A program made the translations under genes and the position numbers. The notes beneath the pieces are model-generated. The model made no database searches. It saw only the letters and a program-made list of their open reading frames with translations, and was not told where the DNA came from. Positions 36,993 to 51,000 of a stretch of DNA of 64,000 nucleotides are shown here, piece after piece. The stretch is from the NCBI RefSeq assembly GCF_041381155.1, contig NC_091134.1, positions 3,778,001-3,842,000 on the forward strand. The letters run 5' to 3'. Position 1 is the stretch's first letter, and the number at the start of each line of letters is the position of its first letter. This DNA comes from Argopecten irradians (Eukaryota; Mollusca; Bivalvia; Pectinida; Pectinidae).

Positions 36993-37140
36993 CTCAATAG
37001 TGCCTGGGGACTGAGGTAATGAAAACACTATAAAAAGTCACATTATGTACTTATTGTAGTTATTTTATTTTGTGTGTCTTTTCCAACTAAGAAAAAATTA
37101 TTGTTTTTACTATTTGTTTTGGGAGTTGGATGTTATTTAC

Positions 37141-37316
37141 GGGTCATTTAAGGACATGCCAGGTTTAGGAGGTGGAGCAAAGTTGGAGTTCCAGAGAAAA
37201 ACCACTGACCTGTGGTCAATATCTGGCAATCGTCTACTCCAACATGGAAGTTGAAGCTGTGGCCCAGAGATGGAGACCATTGTGGTAATATATCGGACAT
37301 CTCAACCTCACGGCTG
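37141..37316 (-). mobile_element. tRNA-type SINE of bivalve type, old copy
   Basis: Read on the minus strand: GTGAGGTTGAGATGTCCGAT, CTCCATCTCTGGG, ATTGCCAGATATTGACC, CAGTGGTTTTTCTCTGG, CTCCACCTCCTAAACCTGGC and ATGTCCTTAAATGACC. This is in order with a very common bivalve tRNA-derived SINE known to me from memory, with many substitutions. The tail after ATGACC is lost or truncated. Confidence 0.7.
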
Positions 37317-38322
37317 CTGTAGTTTATTTGAATCAAGTTCATTGAAGGTATTGATCATAGCACCAAGGCTGCTTAATTTTATAAAAAGCATTAAGGACAA
37401 CGTATTGTCTAAGGATCTGTTACTAATCAAGATGAGGCATTCTGGTTTTGTTTATAACCTTGAAATCTAAAGAAGCTCTTAGAAATGACCTCCGATTTCC
37501 ATGCAATTATAGGATACAGCAGACATCGCTCTGAAAGTCATTACAAGACTACCGCCGCCAGTGTCGAGGTGATCTGACTTTGTTACATTAATTACAAACA
37601 ACACTAATTATACAGAGAATAGATGTTTATTGGTGCCCTTCCTAAAGTCTTGCTGTTTCGGTGATGACAGTAACAGCCATTGAATGTAAATGTACCGATG
37701 TAATTGGTTCCTTCCCGACCATCCGGCAGCTGTAGTCCTCGGTAAAGTAATGTTAAATCTGATGTGACCTTGTATAAAATGTCAGCAAAGTATTACAGCA
37801 ACACATTTCTTACATAACATGAAATGCTGAGAAATTGTTTGAAATTCAAATCTGTTGATTAGATATTCAAGGAATTATCACGTGTAACTAAAAAACAATT
37901 TTCAACATACCTCGTCCATTGCTTTTTTGTGTCGCCTGCAAAGTAAGGGCGACACTAAGGTATCATTATACAGAACCCTCACCATGGCAAGCTTGTAAGA
38001 CTACGACCCAAATTAATATAAAACTAGAACACATGAAATAAATTGAAAAAGGTCGTGTATTAAGCATAAACGACAGTATATGTGTTCTTTGTTATATAAC
38101 ATTATATATCAGTTTATACAAGAACATACAATAGTCTTAGATGGGGAACAAAATCTGCCACAAGGATTTTAGCACTTAGCAGTAACTGTTATCAAGATGC
38201 CTAAGAGCAAAAATCATCCCCCAATCTGCAGCTATGGTGAGAGTTGTAGGAAGAAAATGGTTGATAACGTATTGGATGTATATCATAAGCAATAGGAAAA
38301 TTTCAATGTGAATACACATATA
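37317..38322. other. Unassigned DNA
   Basis: No supported gene. The short frames have no protein-like character. Confidence 0.5.
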
Positions 38323-39105
38323 TACCGTATTTTCCCTATTAAGAGCGCCTCCTCTAATAAGGGCGCCCCCACGTTTTTTGCTGAAAAAATCAACTAATTT
38401 CATACAATTTTTGTGCCAGATTGTGACGATTTGTCTCTGCAGACAATAATGAAATATGGTTTTACATCAATCTGATGCCTAACAGATATCTAATCAGCTT
38501 GTATAAACACTAAATTTATTGCACTGAATAACTTGCCAAGTATTTACACATAGAAATAGCTAGAACGCCATGTTCAAAACAAAACGTGTCACTTGAATGT
38601 CCCACACACGTGTATGGATGAAGACTAACTGGCAACAACATTTTAGCGATGTCTGTACAGGTTTTATGAATACTTACTGTATATCTATGATAAAGGTTCC
38701 TAACTAACAGTAATATTATCATTTATAAGCATTTTATTGTGTGCTCTTGTCGGTATTCCCCATCTGCCACAAAACGAAAGTAGCGATCGAAAGCACCGTC
38801 CGCCATTTTGTGTACGCAAGGTAAACAAACAGGCTAGCATGAAATACAAAAATTCCGTGAAACAGACATATTTAACCAATGTTTAATACTTCTGGTGCAT
38901 ACATTTCTTCATTATTATGTAATTTCAATACTTACTTGACTTCAAAACGAAAGTTGGTTATCATAAGTTTCAGAAAAATACGAAACTAAAAGCAAGATGA
39001 CAATAGTCTGTTTCAGAAAAAAAACATCTAAAAATGGTCTCAAATAACCGCGCCCCCCTCAGTCATTTACCCGCGCCCGGCGCCCTCATTAGGGAAAATA
39101 CGGTA
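38323..39105. mobile_element. TIR element with CCGTATTTTCCCT ends
   Basis: Left TACCGTATTTTCCCTATTAA, GAGCGCC; right GGCGCCCTCATTAGGG, AAAATACGGTA. TA lies at both edges. The 783-bp span has no coding capacity, so it is non-autonomous. Its ends resemble those of the smaller element at 30582-30790 (CCGTATT, GCGCC), suggesting related families. Confidence 0.75.
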
Positions 39106-39850
39106 AATAGTTTTGCTAAATATGAGCAATTCAAATGAACATAAAAAGAGACGACGTGAAAAGTAAAATGATTATCATACACTGTATCCTTAAATGACTA
39201 CGAAAATACTACTAGTGTTATAACAAACATAGCACACGCCAGTATCAACTTCCACACCCCTTTGTTACAAAATGACTAAACTACTGAAGGGATTTCAATA
39301 AAACTTGGTGGCAATATTTTCCTTCCATAGTAAAGATGTGTGTAATTTATATTGGAACTGCAGGGACGGGTGTTGATCCAATGAAAGCCTTGGTGTAAAA
39401 ATGTACAACCTATACCCCCTTGGAGTGACGTGTGAATCAATTGTAAAATCACAGCTGAAAGTAAGGCAGTTTTAATTACACACCTACTTCTATATACAAG
39501 GTCAGGCATACTAGTAATATTCCAGAGGCAATCTTTTTTTTTGCAAGTTTTTATGTGTGAGGTTTTAAAATATGCATTAAAAGTAAATTAGTATGGAGAG
39601 TATAGGCACTCTGTGTCTATTTTAGAACTTTTTCAATGCCCGGGGAAATGAGAAACAAATCTAATTTTAGAAATGAAGGTGATTCATTCATCATTTAGTT
39701 TTCTTTTCTTGTCATATTGGAAAGTGCTCAGGTGCCACTTAAAATGATGCTATTCAAGATACTGATACAGAAACAGAACTGTTAGCTTATACAGCTAATT
39801 GATTGTATGTGGCTACATAATACAGTATGCATAGATCCAAGCCTTTAATT
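39106..39850. other. Unassigned DNA
   Basis: No supported gene or repeat. Confidence 0.5.
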
Positions 39851-40772
39851 TTTTATCAGGTCACTTGACCATAGGTCATGGTGACCTATTGCGATAGTCT
39901 TTTGTCTGTTATTGTCCGTCGACTGTCGAGCGACATCCGTTAACATTGCCTTGTGAACGCAATAACTTGATTAAATATAAACTGAGCTTAATGGAATGTA
40001 GACTTACATTGGTAATATCTCGTGACTGTAACATACAGAGTTATTGCCCTTTGCACAAATAATTATTATTGGACATTGTGAACATAACTTGGGTAATATC
40101 ACGTGACTGTACATGAAACTTACAGAGTTATTGCCCTTTGCAATAGTACATCGGTAACAAAATAACGTCAGTAAATATAAACCGAGCTTAATGAAACTTT
40201 GTGTGTTGACTAACATTGGAAAAATCTCGCACGAATTCGAAAATCAGCTTGATCAAACAGTGATTAATGGAGTTATTGCCCTTTGCAATAATAATAATTT
40301 TTGACTTTGTGAATAGATAACTGGAGTAAATATGCACCGAGCTTTATGAAACTTTATATGTAGACTTAATTTACATTGGAAAGATCTCAAACTAGTCTGA
40401 AAATCAGCATGATTTGACAGTGATTTACAGAGTTATTGCCCTTTGCACTGATAATTGTAATACTGGACCTTTTAAACGTGATAACTTGAATAAGTATAAA
40501 CTGAGCTTTATGAAACTTTGTTTGTAGACTAACATTGGAAAGATCTCAAATGATTTTTAAAATCTGATTATTGCCCTTTGCAATAATGATTATTGAACCT
40601 TTTGAACATGTTAATATATACCAGGCTTAATGAAACTTTGTATGTACACATGTATACCTATCAGATCTATATGTTCCTATTACCTGAACAAAAGACATCA
40701 GTTGGCTAGTAAATGACATAACTAATTTGTATCATATATCAGGTGACTTTTACGGTCCATGGGCCTCTTGTT
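39851..40772 (+). mobile_element. Tandem-core element (pearl/HINE-like)
   Basis: Starts ATCAGGTCACTTGACC and ends ATCAGGTGACTTTTACGG, TCCATGGGCCTCTTGTT. The core carries about five diverged modules of roughly 90-160 bp marked by GAGTTATTGCCCTTTGCA (near 40039, 40123, 40270, 40431 and a partial one at 40566), with ATAAACTGAGCTTAATG and ACATTGGAAAGATCTC. This module differs from those of the sister elements, while the ends are alike. Confidence 0.75.
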
Positions 40773-40889
40773 ATATAGTGTTTTTTGTGTCATGATTTTC
40801 TTCATTGGTAAAAATCTGTTGTCTTAGTTTCCTAAGTAGTGGAGACAAATGATTAAAATGTCACTAGAGATAAGGAGTCATAACTGTGA

Positions 40890-41183
40890 AATTATATGTA
40901 ACTTTAATGGGGGAAATAGGGGTAAATTATTTATATCGCTTCTATATAGTCATAGAGTTCTGTATGGATTGTAATTAAATTTGGTCAGAAACATCCTTAG
41001 GGGAAGGGGAACAGATTTTGGATAAATATTGGCTTTGTCCCCATGGAGCAGAAAGAGTGGGGCCCAATAGGGATATTAGAGGTAAAATTCCTTGAGAAAA
41101 GAAAAAAAAATAACCTGTATTCAGAACAATTCACTTAGCATTACAAACCAGGTGAGTGATACAGGCCCTCTGGGCCTCTTGTT
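40890..41183 (+). mobile_element. Truncated tandem-core element
   Basis: Ends CCAGGTGAGTGATACAGGCC, CTCTGGGCCTCTTGTT and has one diverged copy of the 35.7-kb type module (GTCAGAAACATCCTTAGGGG, GTGGGGCCCAATAGGG). No left terminus was found; it lies directly downstream of the element ending at 40772. Confidence 0.6.
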
Positions 41184-42185
41184 ACTGAGGAAATTTGAGA
41201 GCTGCTGAGACATCATGTTGGTCTTTTGTATGCTGACCTCCGTCCACTCCTGGATTGTTCATCAGGTTTTTTTTTACATAGCCTGTTGAATTTCTGCCAA
41301 TAGGCATATTGGAAACGGCTACTGGCAAGATCAAGGATAGAGAAATTACTACATTTTCTAACATTTTTTTAACAGCTCTTTTTTTTTCAACCTTCCAAAC
41401 TAGGAAGTCTAGACGTTTTTGTCGGTGAATTCACAGCCAATGGTGACTAGCTGTAATTGAAGCATTAATATGGTATAAGGTTTAGGTGATCGATTTTCCA
41501 GGGATATCCTATCTCCCGTCTTTCTGGGATATATGGTGTGTCTCCTGGTACTCTGAATAACTTCTAGTTTATCTTGATACAACATTGACAGGGCCCTTTT
41601 ATCAAAAGGCGGTAGACATATTGAGTTTTGGACTGAGTGCTCTTAAAAATTAATAAAGAAGAAAATTGCTTAAAGCTGATTCTTTGATTTCTTTAAGCAA
41701 ATTCCTGAAGTTATATTTAAGATATTTAATAGTTTTGTTTGTATTAATTTTGGTGTATTTTCAAGGCATCCCAAAATATTCTTATTTGTGTATGGTGATT
41801 GAGTACCGAGACATCCGAGTTACAATATGACACTTAGATAAAATCCTCACTAGTAGTGGCCACATTAGTCGGGACTTGCACGGTGAGGAGGAACAGACAA
41901 CGTGACATGTCCTAGCATCTTAAACCATAAACGTCTCTTGTTTTCTATGTTAACATCTGATGAACAGTTTAGTAAGTAAGGTCCAATCAATCACATAAAT
42001 CAATAGTAAGCATGCAGTAATGTGATAAGAATATTTCTATTTGATCGAGTCTTGCATGGTCACAATAAAAATTTGTGGAATATTTACAAAGAGTGTTAAT
42101 ATGCTTGCTTCGATCTTTCATTAGATGGCCTTTTTTATTCACTTCACTTCACAATGGTCAATTTGTCCACAATTAATTCTTAAAT
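41184..42185. other. Unassigned DNA
   Basis: No supported gene, repeat or RNA. Confidence 0.5.
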
Positions 42186-42645
42186 CCTTTTCTCAAATCC
42201 TTATCTAAACCTAACAAATCTATCTGAACCTAGCAAATCTATCTGAACCTAACAAATCTATCTGAACCAAACAAATCTGTCTGAACCTAACAAATCTATC
42301 TGAACCTAACAAATCTATCTGAACCTAACAAATCTATCTGAACCTAACAAATCTATCTGAACCTAACAAATCTATCTGAACCTAACAAATCTATCTGAAC
42401 CTAACAAATCTATCTGAACCTAACAAATCTGTCTGAACCTAACAAATCTGTCTGAACCTAACAAATCTATCTGAACCTAACAAGTCTATCTGAACCTAAC
42501 AAATCTATCTGAACCTAACTAATCTGTCTGAACCTAACAAATCTATCTGAACCTAACAAATATGTCTGAACCTAACAAATTTATCTGAACCTAACAAATC
42601 TGTCTGAACCTAACAAATCCATCTGAACCTAACAATTTTATCTAT
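42186..42645. repeat. 19-bp minisatellite
   Basis: About 23 copies of AACAAATCTATCTGAACCT with a few GTCTG variants. Edge copies (CAAATCCTTATCTAAACCT) are diverged; the centre is nearly uniform. Confidence 0.95.
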
Positions 42646-45040
42646 GAATAATATCAGATAACACTTGATAATGTATTGAATTTTCCATAATACTTTACTG
42701 TGTAGCAGAGATTTTCAGGAAAAGCATAGAAACATTTCTTAAAAGAGCTTGCAGCAATTAAAGAAGAAAAAATCTCAAACAAATCTCTTCTTATCCTGCT
42801 TTCTACTTAGAGAAAGAACTTTCCAGTAGTAATTAAAAAAAAAATACTACAGAAAATTTTAAATGGATGAACTGCAGTACATGCTAGAATCAATAATATC
42901 CAGGCTGAGACTTCAAGCACTAATTTGTCTGATTAAATTTGGTGCAGAGTTTTCCTGTTTGTGTCAACCTCTGTATCGATGCTTGGCAGACCTTTCTTTC
43001 CTCTTAAACATATTTACTAACCTCTCGGGAGATATATGCCTACAAACGTTACACGGGGAGGAAGTAAAGCGGACATGTTGTTGTGGTATTGACACATACA
43101 GTAGATCTATGGCCTGATCATTACATCATGTAGACACCACCAACTCACCTATCTTTATACTCCTTTATGAACAATCTGATGGGAGAACAGCATCGTTTGG
43201 GCTTGATTTGTCTATTTGTTATCTATTTCTAGGTCATAACTTCTTTATGATAATTCATCAATCATATCCCAGGGATTCAGACACATCTTTCTAGCATGCC
43301 AAGTTTGTATTGCCTATTGTCATCCATCCATTCATCCATCTGTTAACTTTTTCCTGAAATTGTCATGAACGATTTCATGGACTATAGATTATAACTTTAA
43401 TTTGAAGCATCCTTTGGTGAAGAGGAAATATATATGAGATATGAAGCCTAAAAGTTCTTTTGTAATAAAGTAGTTTAGGAAATTCTCTAGCTCCATATAA
43501 ATCTAAATTACCTTGAGATATGCTTTATTGTTTCATCTAATTTTTGCGTCAAGACCTTTTCTAAGAATGTGTCATTCTCTATCACTGTAAATTCATAGGA
43601 GATCAGGGAAATTGTTATAGGTAAATTCAGCATAATTTGTGCCTAATTCTCACATTCACATTTAAGTTAATGTAAAGTTAAATTTTGAAGTTTTATTAGT
43701 GTTCATACCGAGGGGAGCTTTATGATAACCGTTCAGTAGGACGCCTAGCCTTGGCTTGTGATGAAGAAAGTGAATATGAGATTGGTAAGAAAGTGTTCAA
43801 TAGTCTAACACCAGTATCCTTGAGAGAGTCTTGAAGCTGGAAACTTGAACAGACGATCAAGGTCACAATTCTATCGTCTCTTGCTGAGCAATTTCTGGCA
43901 TCATTTATCACATTGAATCTTTTACATTGAATTGGTAATTTGGTATTGGGTATGTATATCTAACATCCACCTATTAAGGAAACATTTTACTAAGTTCCAT
44001 TGTATCAAATGATTTGCTTTGTCTGGCACCTCTTTAGATATGGATTGTAGATTTTGCTCCCACCTTGAAAGGGTAACAATGTCTTGCCACGCTGATGTCT
44101 GTCCTGTTGCTTTACATTTATCATGACTTAGGAAGTAGAGCTGTTTATGTCTTAAAAAATCCCTATCTTGCAAAGCTATTATTTCGTTTTGCTATTTCCA
44201 CTCTTCAAAAAAAAAGAATTATTTTATTGTTTTTGCCAGTAATAGGTTATTCATTAATTATTTAGTTTCTACAGATCTTATCATGATTTTTTGCCATGAT
44301 TCTTATGTTCTAGGGGTACACATTTTAAATCTAGAATGTGCACTTTTGTAAATCTTTAATCCGGTATCGTGGACTCCGCAACTCATTGCATATTTATTTT
44401 GGGATTTCAACTCATTCCATTTTTATTTTGGGATTTCAACTCATTCCATTTTTATGGAGGGATTCACATGTGAAGCTTATTCTACATGATCAAATTGTCA
44501 CTAGTTATTCAGGAGTTTGGTTTAACAAATTCCCTTTGATACCATTATTCCCTTAACATCAGTCTAGGATCGTAGGGCTGGATGTATTAGAGGCTACAGT
44601 ATTGCTGTAATGATCTCGGATCTGCACTGATGGACGACAACCTTTCCTACTATGACCAACAGGCAACTGCCATTGAAACCCATTGTCTGGTAGGCATAAT
44701 TGACTCGGCAGCCAGTAGATGTTTGTAAGGAAATGTCCACTCTTTTAGCTTGACCGATGGGTAAGGTTTGTCTATACGATAATGGCCACCAATTAAGGCC
44801 ATGGTGTCCAGTACCAGTATGGCAGTTAGAATCACATATTGATGATAACATAAACATTTCTGTGTAATTGACAGAATTATTTTCATGAGCACCGATTCGG
44901 TGGATGTATAAGCCAATCATATGTTTGTAACAGTCACTTAATGTATTGGTTTCCTCCAACAGGACTCTTTAGTTCTGTTCATTTCCCATACATAAATCAA
45001 TAACAATTCATTCTGTTACATTATTTTTGACCCTTTGACC
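42646..45040. other. Unassigned DNA with weak coding-like stretches
   Basis: Open frames of 60-120 codons occur at 42863-43117 (+), 43720-44173 (-, two frames) and 44594-44959 (-, two frames). None matches a family I know and none shows clear splice borders. A ~32-bp duplication (TTATTTTGGGATTTCAACTC) lies at 44390-44455. Confidence 0.4.
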
Positions 45041-45189
45041 TTACATTTGGTTGACTAGTCCACCAGTGGACAACTGTAGAGAATTAGCTAGACCTTGGTA
45101 GTGGAGAATTAGTGAGCCTGATATAATCGTGATTTGATCGGGAATGGATCTTGATTTTAGAGACCTTACCTAGATTGATAGAACTGTAC

Positions 45190-45770
45190 AACACAATAGA
45201 AGTACATGGAATATTTAATCACATGGTTAGTGTAAACTAAGATGTTTGACCCCATCAATGACCTTATGACTTTAACAGATAACCACTAGACAAGGTTGTT
45301 GACCTGTGCATGGTCAGGATAATGGTTGAACCTAAAATGACCTTCTGAACTAACTTAGAAAGGTGCCATCCAAGTAAATAGAATCATAAATTGAAGATAC
45401 TGGTAACCTTAAACCATTTGCTGAGTGAAAACTTTAACGGTTGACCTTGACACGAAGTTCTGGCCTCCGACCTTGAAAAATGACCTCTAAACAAGTGGAT
45501 GGAACGGTTAACCACTTGGTTGGTGGAAACAATGATGGATAGCCTTGTCATGACCTCCTGACCTTCTGACCTAGATAAGTAACTAACACACAAGTCAATG
45601 GAATGGTAAACCCCTTGTGAAAACACTGATGGTTGACCTTTAACATTTTGACCTCTTTGACCTGTAGAATGGAGAGAATTGTTGAGCAGCAGACAGAGCT
45701 ATGGTTAACCACCTGTATAGTCCAATGATAACCTGATCATGACACTCTACACCTCTGATTCCTCTAGCTG
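45190..45770. repeat. Ancient degenerate repeat of ~100-125 bp
   Basis: Four to six very diverged blocks share GGAATGGTTAACCACTTGGT, GATGGTTGACCTTGACA and TGACCTTCTGACCT motifs. Borders are approximate. Confidence 0.5.
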
Positions 45771-46204
45771 GTGACATTGTACCACATATGAATGGAATGT
45801 TGATCGTGTGTAAATGAATTAAAACTGTCTGACATGAACATTGTAAGTCACATCACACACACAAGCTGTCTAAAGTCTTTCTGTAGTCACACATTATGTT
45901 CAGCTGCTTGTTGAGACATAGGCCTTCCCCATAGAGCCATATGTCATCTGTTCCCAGGATCTGATAAAAGATATTGAATGGCGTACTGGGTATTAATAAT
46001 ACTTAGATGATAATTTTCATCCCCATATCTTTAATAGCATAAAAGAAGACTAATGAAAATGTTCCTAAGAGTGCACTAGAGCTTATACCTCAATTATTTA
46101 ATGGATATTCATGACATTTTATCATGTTTTACTCCTATTCTTTCATTTCCTGTTTTCTATGTGAACCATGGTATTTGTAGTGTCTATTATCTTATGTTGG
46201 ATAT

Positions 46205-49200
46205 TATAGTTCATATCGATCTGATCTGTCGGATGTCGTTATTTGTTGTTCTTATCTATGATCTGATCTGTGGGATGTTGTTGTTTGTTGTTCTTATCTA
46301 TGATCTGATCTATTGGATGTTGTTGTTTGTTGTTCTTATCCATGATCTGATCTGTGGGATGTTGTTGCTTGTTGTTCTTATCCATGATCTGATCTGTGGG
46401 ATGTTGTTGTTTGTTCTTATCTATGATCTGATCTGTGGGATGTTGTTGTTTGTATTTCTTATCTATGATCTGATCTGTTGGATGTTGTTGTTTGTATTTC
46501 TTATCTATGATCTGATCTGTCGGATGTTATTGTTTGTTGTTCTTATCCATGATCTGATCTGTGGGATGTTGTTGTTGTTATCTATGATCTGATCTGTGGG
46601 ATGTTGTTTATAGTTCTTATCCATGATCTGATCTGTGGGATGTTGTTGTTTATAGTTATTATCCATGATCTGATCTGTTGGATGTTGTTGTTTGTTGTTC
46701 TTATCCATGATCTGATCTGTGGGATGTTGTTGTTTGTTGTTCTTATCCATGATCTGATCTGTTGGATGTTGTTGTTTTGTTCTTATCCATGATCTGATCT
46801 GTGGGATGTTGTTGTTTGTAGTTCTTATCTATGATGATCTGATCTGTGGATGTTTTGTTGTGTTGTTGTTCTTATCTATGATCTGATCTGTTGGATGTTG
46901 TTGTTTGTTGTTCTTATGTATGATCTGATCTGTTGGATGTTGTTGTTTGTTCTTATCTATGATCTGATCTGTGGGATGTTGTTGTTTGTTGTTCTATCCA
47001 TGATCTGATCTGTTGGATGTTGTTGTTTGTTGTTCTTATTATGATCTGATCTGTTGGATGTTGTTGTTTGTTGTTCTTATCCATGATCTGATCTGTGGGA
47101 TGTTGTTGTTTGTAGTTCTTATCCATGATCTGATCTGTGGGATGTTGTTGTTTGTAGTTCTTATCTATGATCTGATCTGTGGATGTTGTTGTTTGTAGTT
47201 CTTATCTATGATCTGATCTGTGGGATGTGTTGTTTGTTGTTCTTATGTATGATATGATCTGTTGGATGTTGTTGTTTATTGTTCTTATCCATGATCTGAT
47301 CTGTGGGATGTTGTTGTTTGTAGTTCTTATCCATGATCTGATCTGTGGGATGTTGTTGTTTGTAGTTCTAACCTATGATCTGATCTGTTGGATGTTGGTG
47401 TTTGTAGTTCTTATGTATGATCTGATCTGTGGGATGTCGTTGTTTATTGTTCTTATGTATGATCTGATCTGTGGGATGTTGTTGTTTGTAGTTCTTATCC
47501 ATGATCTGATCTGTGGGATGTTGTTGTTTGTAGTTCTTATCTATGATCTGATCTGTTGGATGTTGTTGTTTGTTGTTCTTATCCATGATCTGATCTGTGG
47601 GATGTTGTTGTTTGTTGTTCTTATCTATGATCTGATCTGTGGGATGTTGTTGTTTGTAGTTCTTATCCATGATCTGATCTGTGGGATGTTGTTGTTTGTT
47701 GTTCTTATCTATGATCTGATCTGTTGGATGTTGTTGTTTGTAGTTCTTATCTATGATCTGATCTGTTGGATGTTGTTGTTTGTTGTTCTTATCTATGATC
47801 TGATCTGTGGGATGTTGTTGTTTGTTGTTCTTATCCATGATCTGATCTGTGGGATGTTGTTGTTTGTAGTTCTTATCCATGATCTGATCTGTTGGATGTT
47901 GTTGTTTGTAGTTCTTATCTATGATCTGATCTGTGGGATGTTGTTGTTTGTTGTTCTTATCTATGATCTGATCTGTGGGATGTTGTTGTTTGTAGTTCTT
48001 ATCTATGATCTGATCTGTTGGATGTTGGTGTTTGTTGTTCTTATGTATGATCTGATCTGTGGGATGTCGTTGTTTGTTCTTATCTATGATCTGATCTGTG
48101 GGATGTTGTTGTTTGTAGTTCTTATCCATGATCTGATCTGTTGGATGTTGTTGTTTGTTGTTCTTATCTATGATCTGATCTGTTGGATGTTGTTGTTTGT
48201 TGTTCTTATCCATGATCTGATCTGTGGGATGTTGTTGTTTGTAGTTCTTATCCATGATCTGATCTGTGGGATGTTGTTGTTTGTAGTTCTTATCCATGAT
48301 CTGATCTGTGGGATGTTGTTGTTTGTAGTTCTTATCTATGATCTGATCTGTTGGATGTTGTTGTTTGTTGTTCTTATCTATGATCTGATCTGTGAGATGT
48401 GTTGTTGTGTTCTTATCTATGATCTGATCTGTGGGATGTTGTTGTTTGTAGTTCTTATCCATGATCTGATCTGTGGGATGTTGTTGTTTGTAGTTCTAAC
48501 CTATGATCTGATCTGTTGGATGTTGGTGTTTGTTGTTCTTATGTATGATCTGATCTGTGGGATGTCGTTGTTCGTTCTTATCTATGATCTGATCTGTGGG
48601 ATGTTGTTGTTTGTAGTTCTTATCCATGATCTGATCTGTGGGATGTTGTTGTTTGTAGTTCTTATCCATGATCTGATCTGTTGGATGTCGTTGTTTGTTG
48701 TTCTTATCCATGATCTGATCTGTTGGATGTTGTTGTTTATAGTTCTTATCCATGATCTTATCTGTGGGATGTTGTTGTTTATAGTTCTTATCCATGATCT
48801 TATCTGTGGGATGTCGTTGTTTGTTGTTCTTATCCATGATCTGATCTGTTGGATGTTGTTGTTTGTTGTTCTTATCCATGATCTGATCTGTTGGATGTTG
48901 TTGTTTGTTGTTCTTATCCATGATCTAATCTGTTGGATGTTGTTGTTTGTTCTTATCCATGATCTGATCTGTTGGATGTTGTTGTTTGTTGTTCTTATCC
49001 ATGATCTAATCTGTTGGATGTTGTTGTTTGTTCTTATCTATAATCTGATCTGTTGGATGTTGTTGTTTGTTGTTCTTATCCATGATCTAATCTGTTGGAT
49101 GTTGTTGTTTGTTCTTATCTATGATCTGATCTGTTGGATGTTGTTGTTTGTTGTTCTTATCCATGATCTGATCTGTTGGATGTTGTTGTTTGTTGTTCTT

Positions 49201-51000
49201 ATCTATGATCTGATCTGTGGGATGTTGTTGTTTGTAGTTCTTATCCATGATCTGATCTGTGGGATGTTGTTGTTTGTAGTTCTTATCCATGATCTGATCT
49301 GTTGGATGTTGTTGTTTATAGTTCTTATCCATGATTTGATCTGTGGGATGTCGTTGATTGTTGTTCTTATCCATGATCTGATCTGTTGGATGTTGTTGTT
49401 TGTTGTTCTTATCCATGATCTGATCTGTGGGATGTTGTTGTTTGTTGTTCTTATCCATGATCTGATCTGTGGGATGTTGTTGTTTGTTGTTCTTATCCAT
49501 GATCTGATCTTTTGGATGTTGTTGTTTGTTGTTCTTATCCATGATCTGATCTGTTAGATGTTGTTGTTTGTTGTTCTTATCCATAATCTGATCTGTTGGA
49601 TGTTGTTGTTTGTTGTTCTTATCCATGATCTAATCTGTTGGATGTTGTTGTTTGTTCTTATCTATGATCTGATCTGTTGGATGTTGTTGTTTGTAGTTCT
49701 TATCCATGATCTGATCTGTTGGATGTTGCTGCTTGTTGTTCTTATCCATGATCTGATCTGTGGGATGTTGTTGTTTGTAGTTCTTATCTACGATCTGATC
49801 TGTGGGATGTTGTTGTTTGTTGTTCTTATCCATGATCTTATCTGTTGGATGTTGTTGTTTGTTCTTATCTATGATCTGATCTGTTGGATGTTGTTGTTTG
49901 TAGTTCTTATCCATGATCTGATCTGCGGGATGTCGTTGTTTGTTGTTCTTATGTATGATCTGATCTGTGGGATGTTGTTGTTTGTTCTTATCTATGATCT
50001 GATCTGTTGGATGTTGTTGTTTGTAGTTCTTATCCATGATCTGATCTGTGGAATGTCGTTGTTTGTTGTTCTTATCCATGATCTGATCTTTGGGATGTTG
50101 TTGTTTGTTGTTCTTATCCATGATCTGATCTGTGGGATGTTGTTGTTTGCAGTTCTTATCTATGATCTGATCTGTGGGATGTTGTTGTTTGTAGTTCTTA
50201 TCCATGATCTGATCTGTGGGATGTTGTTGTTTGTAGTTCTTATCCATGATCTGATCTGTTGGATGTTGTTGTTTATAGTTCTTATCCATGATCTGATCTG
50301 CAGGATGTTGTTGTTTATAGTTCTTATCCATGATCTGATCTGTGGGATGTCGTTGTTTGTTGTTCTTATCCATGATCTGATCTGTTGGATGTTGTTGTTT
50401 GTTGTTCTTATCCATGATCTGATCTGTGGGATGTTGTTGTTTGTTGTTCTTATCCATGATCTAATCTGTTGGATGTTGTTGTTGTGTTCTTATCCATGAT
50501 CTGATCTGTGGGATGTTGTTGTTTGTTGTTCTTATCTATGATCTGATCTGTTGGATGTTGTTGTTTGTTGTTCTTATCCATGATCTGATCTGTTGGATGT
50601 TGTTGTTTGTTGTTCTTATCCATGATCTGATCTTTGGGATGTTGTTGTTTGTTGTTCTTATCCATGATCTAATCTGTTGGATGTTGTTCTTATCCATGAT
50701 CTGATCTGTGGGATGTTGTTGTTTGTTGTTCTTATCCATGATCTAATGTGTTGGATGTTGTTGTTTGTTGTTCTTATCCATGATCTAATCTGTTGGATGT
50801 TGTTGTTTGTTGTTCTTATCCATGATCTGATCTGTTGGATGTTGTTGTTTGTTGTTCTTATCCATGATCTGATCTGTTGGATGTTGTTGTTTGTTGTTCT
50901 TATCCATGATCTGATCTGTGGGATGTTGTTGTTTGTTGTTCTTATCTATGATCTGATCTGTTGGATGTTGTTTGTAATTCTTATCTCTAATCTTATCTCT
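46205..51000. repeat. 42-bp minisatellite, ~115 copies
   Basis: Unit TTATCCATGATCTGATCTGT, GGGATGTTGTTG and TTTGTTGTTC; 39-bp forms lack one GTT. Frequent variants are CCAT/CTAT, GTGGGA/GTTGGA, GTTGTT/GTAGTT and TTGTTG/TCGTTG. The unit is 14 codons, so the + strand reads MLLFVVLIHDLICG and the - strand MDKNNKQQHPTDQI over long distances (776 and 364 codons at most). No start, splice or flanking gene context supports translation. Confidence 0.96.

Noticed and set aside
43720-44173. Two adjacent minus-strand frames with fairly protein-like composition
   Set aside because: No recognised family, no splice sites and different frames; at best an unknown pseudogene fragment.
44594-44959. 121-codon minus-strand frame
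   Set aside because: A second frame overlaps it with equal openness, and no motif or family is recognised.
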